Assembly (NCBI GenBank): GCA_900100595.1
Contig: FMUA01000013.1
Span: 58,386 to 102,060 of the forward strand
Direction of reading: 5' to 3'
Length of the DNA: 43,675 bases
DNA from: Ruminococcaceae bacterium P7
Lineage (GTDB): Bacteria; Bacillota; Clostridia; Oscillospirales; Acutalibacteraceae
In this document: piece after piece, positions 41,592 through 43,675 of the stretch
How the letters are laid out: every line of letters begins with the position of its first letter
Numbering within the stretch: the stretch's first letter is position 1
Program-made: the position numbers and the translations under genes
The notes under the pieces: model-generated
Databases searched by the model: none
The model's input: only the letters and a program-made list of their open reading frames with translations
Told to the model about the DNA's origin: nothing

Positions 41592-41620
41592 ATTTTATAC
41601 CCCCAAGCGGTCAATGTCAA
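41592..41620 (-). promoter_or_regulatory. Promoter of the O-antigen-ligase-type gene
   Basis: Minus strand TTGACA (41615-41620) and TAAAAT (41592-41597), 17-bp spacer. Confidence 0.65.
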
Positions 41621-41630
41621 TCAAAAACTA

Positions 41631-41659
41631 TTGTAATTCCGATACTTTCGTGTTAAAAT
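41631..41659 (+). promoter_or_regulatory. Promoter of the nucleophile-less HAD gene
   Basis: TTGTAA (41631-41636) and TAAAAT (41654-41659), 17-bp spacer; divergent from the preceding promoter. Confidence 0.6.
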
Positions 41660-41680
41660 GGATTTAAGGCAGGTGATACG

Positions 41681-42337
41681 ATGAAAAAGCTAATCATTAT
41701 CGGATATGACGGCACCATTGCGGATACCTCCCCGGGTATTCTCTACTGCATGAACACCACCGCGAACGCGATGGGCTATACGCCCGTCCACCACGACGCG
41801 CTCTACGGCGTCATCGGCGTTTCCCTCGAGGACGGCTTCATGAGCCTGTACGGCATGAAGGAGGACGAGATCGAGTACGCGATGAACAACTACAGCAAGC
41901 TCTACTCCATCAAGGGAGAGGAGATGTTCCTCATCTACGACGGCATCGAGGACGCGCTCCGCCGGCTCAAGGAGAGCGGCTGCATGCTCGCGATTGTCAC
42001 CCAGAAGAACAAGAAGTTCATCAACAACATGCTCGGCGTCTACAACACCATCGGCGAGCTGTTCGACATGGTCGTCGCGACCGACGTCGACATCGACAGG
42101 GAGAAGAGCGACATGCTGCGCCTTGTCCTTGACGAGCTGCACGTCCCCGTGGAGGAGAGCATTTTCATCGGAGACAGCTTTGTCGACGCGCTTGCCGCGC
42201 AGGAGGTCGGCATGGATTTTGCCGCCGCTCTCTACGGCTGGGGCTTCCGCAGTCCCGCAGACGCCGAGAAATACAAATGCGCGCTCTGTCTGAACAACCC
42301 CAAGGAGATATTTAAAAAAATCTCCGCGCTGAAATAA
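41681..42337 (+). CDS. HAD-like protein lacking the catalytic nucleophile
   Basis: 218 residues, a subclass IA HAD fold like the one at 1232-1888. Motif I reads IIIGYDGTIADT: the position of the nucleophile Asp (Asp8 in the other HAD here) is Gly8, while Asp10 is kept. Motif II (AIVTQKN), a Lys (REKSDM) and motif IV (FIGDSFVD) are intact. The reading frame is otherwise whole and codon use is normal, so this is a real gene whose phosphatase activity is probably lost or altered. It could be a regulatory or binding protein. RBS GGCAGGTG, own promoter, just before the tRNA cluster. Confidence 0.85.
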   Translation: MKKLIIIGYDGTIADTSPGILYCMNTTANAMGYTPVHHDALYGVIGVSLEDGFMSLYGMKEDEIEYAMNNYSKLYSIKGEEMFLIYDGIEDALRRLKESGCMLAIVTQKNKKFINNMLGVYNTIGELFDMVVATDVDIDREKSDMLRLVLDELHVPVEESIFIGDSFVDALAAQEVGMDFAAALYGWGFRSPADAEKYKCALCLNNPKEIFKKISALK

Positions 42338-42352
42338 GCGCAGAAAATATGG

Positions 42353-42381
42353 TTGACAAATCGGGAAAGATGATATATAAT
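42353..42381 (+). promoter_or_regulatory. Promoter of the tRNA cluster
   Basis: TTGACA (42353-42358) and TATAAT (42376-42381), 17-bp spacer: a perfect sigma-A match, as usual for stable RNA. Confidence 0.85.
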
Positions 42382-42587
42382 AGAGCTGTCGCTGATAAGG
42401 CGGCAGCTCAAGCAGCTTGCGCGTCCGCTTTGGGAGCGTGTACGCATTTTGTGTCAGGACAGATTTCAAAACCGCTAAACGCCGCATAACACCTTGCTTT
42501 CCGGGGTTTCCCGCCCGAGGAAAATGACGTCGGGAATTGGCTTTGACCACATAACTGACCACAACAGCGGAAGATTAGCATTTCTTT
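42382..42587 (+). ncRNA. Long unexplained leader or small RNA before tRNA-Pro
   Basis: About 200 bases separate the perfect promoter from the first tRNA. The start can fold as GAGCTG.CGC/GCGGCAGCTC (about 42384-42410), then a GCGTCCGCT/AGCGTGTACGC hairpin. I see no coding frame and no terminator before the tRNA. It may be a processed leader or an independent small RNA; I do not recognise it. Confidence 0.35.
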
Positions 42588-42663
42588 CGGGGTGTAGCGC
42601 AGCTGGTAGCGCGCCTGGTTTGGGACCAGGATGTCGGGGGTTCAAATCCCTTCACTCCGACCA
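42588..42663 (+). tRNA. tRNA-Pro (anticodon TGG)
   Basis: 76 bases with CCA encoded. Acceptor CGGGGTG/CACTCCG, anticodon arm CCTGG-TTTGGGA-CCAGG, T-arm GGGGGTTCAAATCCC. Its last 16 bases are repeated 198 bp downstream. Confidence 0.95.
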
Positions 42664-42861
42664 TATTTCTTAAAGACATTTCCAAAATGTCTTTAAGAAA
42701 TATCTTCAACAAGCAACGGATGAAGGGAATTGAAGGCGAGCGTTAAGAAAACGTCACGGTGTGACGTTTTCAGCGAGAGAGTTGATGAACTTTTAGCTTT
42801 GAACACGCCGCAGCAAGCGAGATGAACTTCTCGCAAGATGGAACGCCCTTCACTCCGACCA
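42648..42861. mobile_element. Hairpin-rich segment bounded by duplicated tRNA-Pro 3' end
   Basis: CCCTTCACTCCGACCA, the 3' end of tRNA-Pro (42648-42663), recurs at 42846-42861. Between the copies lie a perfect 19-bp hairpin (42663-42681/42685-42703, CCA loop), a perfect 11-bp hairpin GAAAACGTCAC/GTGACGTTTTC (42747-42771) and GCGAGA/TCTCGC. There is no coding frame. Duplication of a tRNA 3' end is the mark of integration by a tRNA-targeting element, so this may be a tiny element or the scar of one. Confidence 0.5.
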
Positions 42862-42866
42862 AATAC

Positions 42867-42943
<77 letters not shown>

Positions 42944-42946
42944 AAG

Positions 42947-42970
42947 GCGAAGTCCGGAAACGGACTTCGC
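42947..42970 (+). other. Hairpin between the two tRNA-Val genes
   Basis: Perfect 10-bp stem GCGAAGTCCG/CGGACTTCGC with a GAAA tetraloop and no T-run: likely a processing signal in the tRNA transcript. Confidence 0.6.
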
Positions 42971-42986
42971 TGTCAATTTAAAAACC

Positions 42987-43063
42987 GGAGGATTAGCTCA
43001 GCTGGTTAGAGCGCCTGCTTCACACGCAGGAGGTCACTGGTTCGAGTCCAGCATTCTCCACCA
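42987..43063 (+). tRNA. tRNA-Val (anticodon CAC)
   Basis: 77 bases with CCA. Nearly identical to the previous tRNA-Val apart from the anticodon arm CCTGC-TTCACAC-GCAGG, suggesting a duplication with anticodon change. Confidence 0.95.
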
Positions 43064-43093
43064 TAAAGGATATGCAAAAAAGATATATCCCCG

Positions 43094-43120
43094 AAAAACC
43101 CCGATTCTATCGGGGTTTTT
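43094..43120 (+). terminator. Terminator of the tRNA cluster
   Basis: Stem AAAAACCCCGAT/ATCGGGGTTTTT with a TCT loop. Confidence 0.92.
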
Positions 43121-43233
43121 CACGTCTCAGGGGCGTGAAAATTTTTGTCACGAAATATGGATGTAAAACCGATGTTTTCCCTTTCCTGACAGACCCGAAC
43201 TTCCGAATAACAACTGAATAACTCACACACATT

Positions 43234-43272
43234 ACGCAGACAGATAAGTAAAATGTCTGCGTTTTTCTTTTT
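43234..43272 (+). terminator. Terminator-like hairpin 1 beyond the tRNA cluster
   Basis: Stem ACGCAGACA/TGTCTGCGT followed by a T-rich tract. No gene precedes it within 170 bp. Confidence 0.75.
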
Positions 43273-43273
43273 C

Positions 43274-43316
43274 AGAGCCAATCGTTTAGAAATAAGCGGT
43301 TGGCTCTTTTTTTATT
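43274..43316 (+). terminator. Terminator-like hairpin 2 beyond the tRNA cluster
   Basis: Stem AGAGCCAATCG/CGGTTGGCTCT followed by seven or more T. It is directly after hairpin 1, giving a double terminator. Confidence 0.8.
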
Positions 43317-43581
43317 TTCAAAAAATTTTGAAGCCTACAAATAAAAAGTCAAGCCCCAAAATAGAACTTGACGAAAAAATATTGTAGGCAGATTGTAGGT
43401 GGAAAATCAACGGTTTCAACACGACAAATAAGCCGTCGGAAAATGGCGGCTTTGGTGGGTAGCACAGTTGTCCCAACCTGTCAAGGATAAACGGCTGGGC
43501 CGCGCCTGCGGCGTCCTTGACAGCTTGTGCCAACAGTGCTGTTATGCAGATAAGGGCGGCGATGCCGCCTCAGTCAGTATT
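43317..43581. mobile_element. Repeat-dense end of a probable integrated element
   Basis: No gene supported. It holds a palindrome TTCAAAA/TTTTGAA (43317-43332), inverted GCCTACAA/TTGTAGGC (43333-43340, 43382-43389), a second TTGTAGG 11 bp on, GTCAAG/CTTGAC, and a CTGTCAAGGA/TCCTTGACAG stem (43478-43523). Such dense short direct and inverted repeats near an element's end, beside tRNAs, resemble integrase attachment regions. The element itself would lie beyond the window. Confidence 0.4.
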
Positions 43582-43675
43582 TTACTGAGTGGAATCAGTT
43601 TCAGCTTTTTCCTTTTCCTTGAGATATTCCATCACTTTGGCATAATAGCGTCTCAGAAATTTGTTGGCTCCTGCT
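43582..43675 (-). CDS. C-terminal end of an unknown protein, partial
   Basis: 31 codons and a stop are visible on the minus strand: NKFLRRYYAKVMEYLKEKEK, then AETDSTQ. It is basic then acidic and helical. The rest lies beyond the right edge. The pattern recalls C-termini of mobile-element proteins, but I cannot name a family. Confidence 0.45.
   Translation of the reverse strand, partial: AGANKFLRRYYAKVMEYLKEKEKAETDSTQ

Noticed and set aside
43318..43533. 71-codon minus-strand frame near the right end
   Set aside because: It crosses the stem-forming and repeat-dense region, has no good RBS and reads as low-complexity; more likely non-coding element DNA.

Overview
The window looks like a chromosome segment from an anaerobic, Gram-positive gut Clostridia bacterium close to Ruminococcus (Oscillospirales). 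The signs are a dockerin-bearing protein at the left edge, anaerobic ribonucleotide reductase, an Rnf complex, HrcA/CIRCE heat-shock control, acetate kinase, and GC-rich genes separated by AT-rich spacers with sigma-A-type promoters. I cannot name the species from sequence alone.

Layout. 1-2500: end of a dockerin protein, then an operon of a cyclase-family hydrolase, a HAD phosphatase and QueH. 2600-5750: nrdD-nrdG with candidate NrdR boxes. 5800-7500: two small membrane proteins and a lone phage-type gene. 7500-11100: an O-acetylation pair (DHHW protein and MBOAT) and MecA. 11500-16600: a cytoplasmic GH13 enzyme, a patatin-like lipase, a GT39-type membrane glycosyltransferase and an aquaporin. 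16700-18430: a Nif11-type peptide with a Gly-Gly-Gly site, a 49-residue membrane protein, rpsT and another small membrane protein. 18560-24670: CIRCE-hrcA-grpE-dnaK, a repeat-filled gap, then dnaJ-prmA. 24690-27660: a membrane protein with an acidic tail, an Mrp-type ATPase, and a peroxide-response operon (glutathione peroxidase, TSCPD protein, OhrR-type regulator). 27700-32560: rnfCDGEAB. 33000-37200: an NlpC/P60 hydrolase with cell-wall-binding modules and a glycogen branching enzyme with a histone-H1-like tail. 37400-42340: TmcAL and acetate kinase (divergent), an O-antigen-ligase-type protein and a HAD-like protein without its nucleophile. 42350-43675: a tRNA-Pro/Val/Val cluster and the edge of a probable mobile element.

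The most unusual feature is a family of mosaic intergenic repeats. Its core has conserved blocks at fixed spacing (GTTCATCAGAC, 7 variable bases, AATCCCAT), often preceded by 16-bp units built on TTTTAAATCGCG and sometimes closed by inverted ends (GTACTATGG/CCATAGTAC). Five core copies lie at about 11.2, 17.4, 17.6, 22.3 and 34.9 kb, with a related module at 6.6 kb. Other points worth a second look are the orphan Nif11-type peptide, the duplicated tRNA-Pro 3' end around a hairpin-rich 180-bp segment, the GlgB tail, the nucleophile-less HAD protein, and three TTGTAACC boxes around the NlpC/P60 promoter. I found no CRISPR array, no intact prophage and no clear multi-gene defence system.
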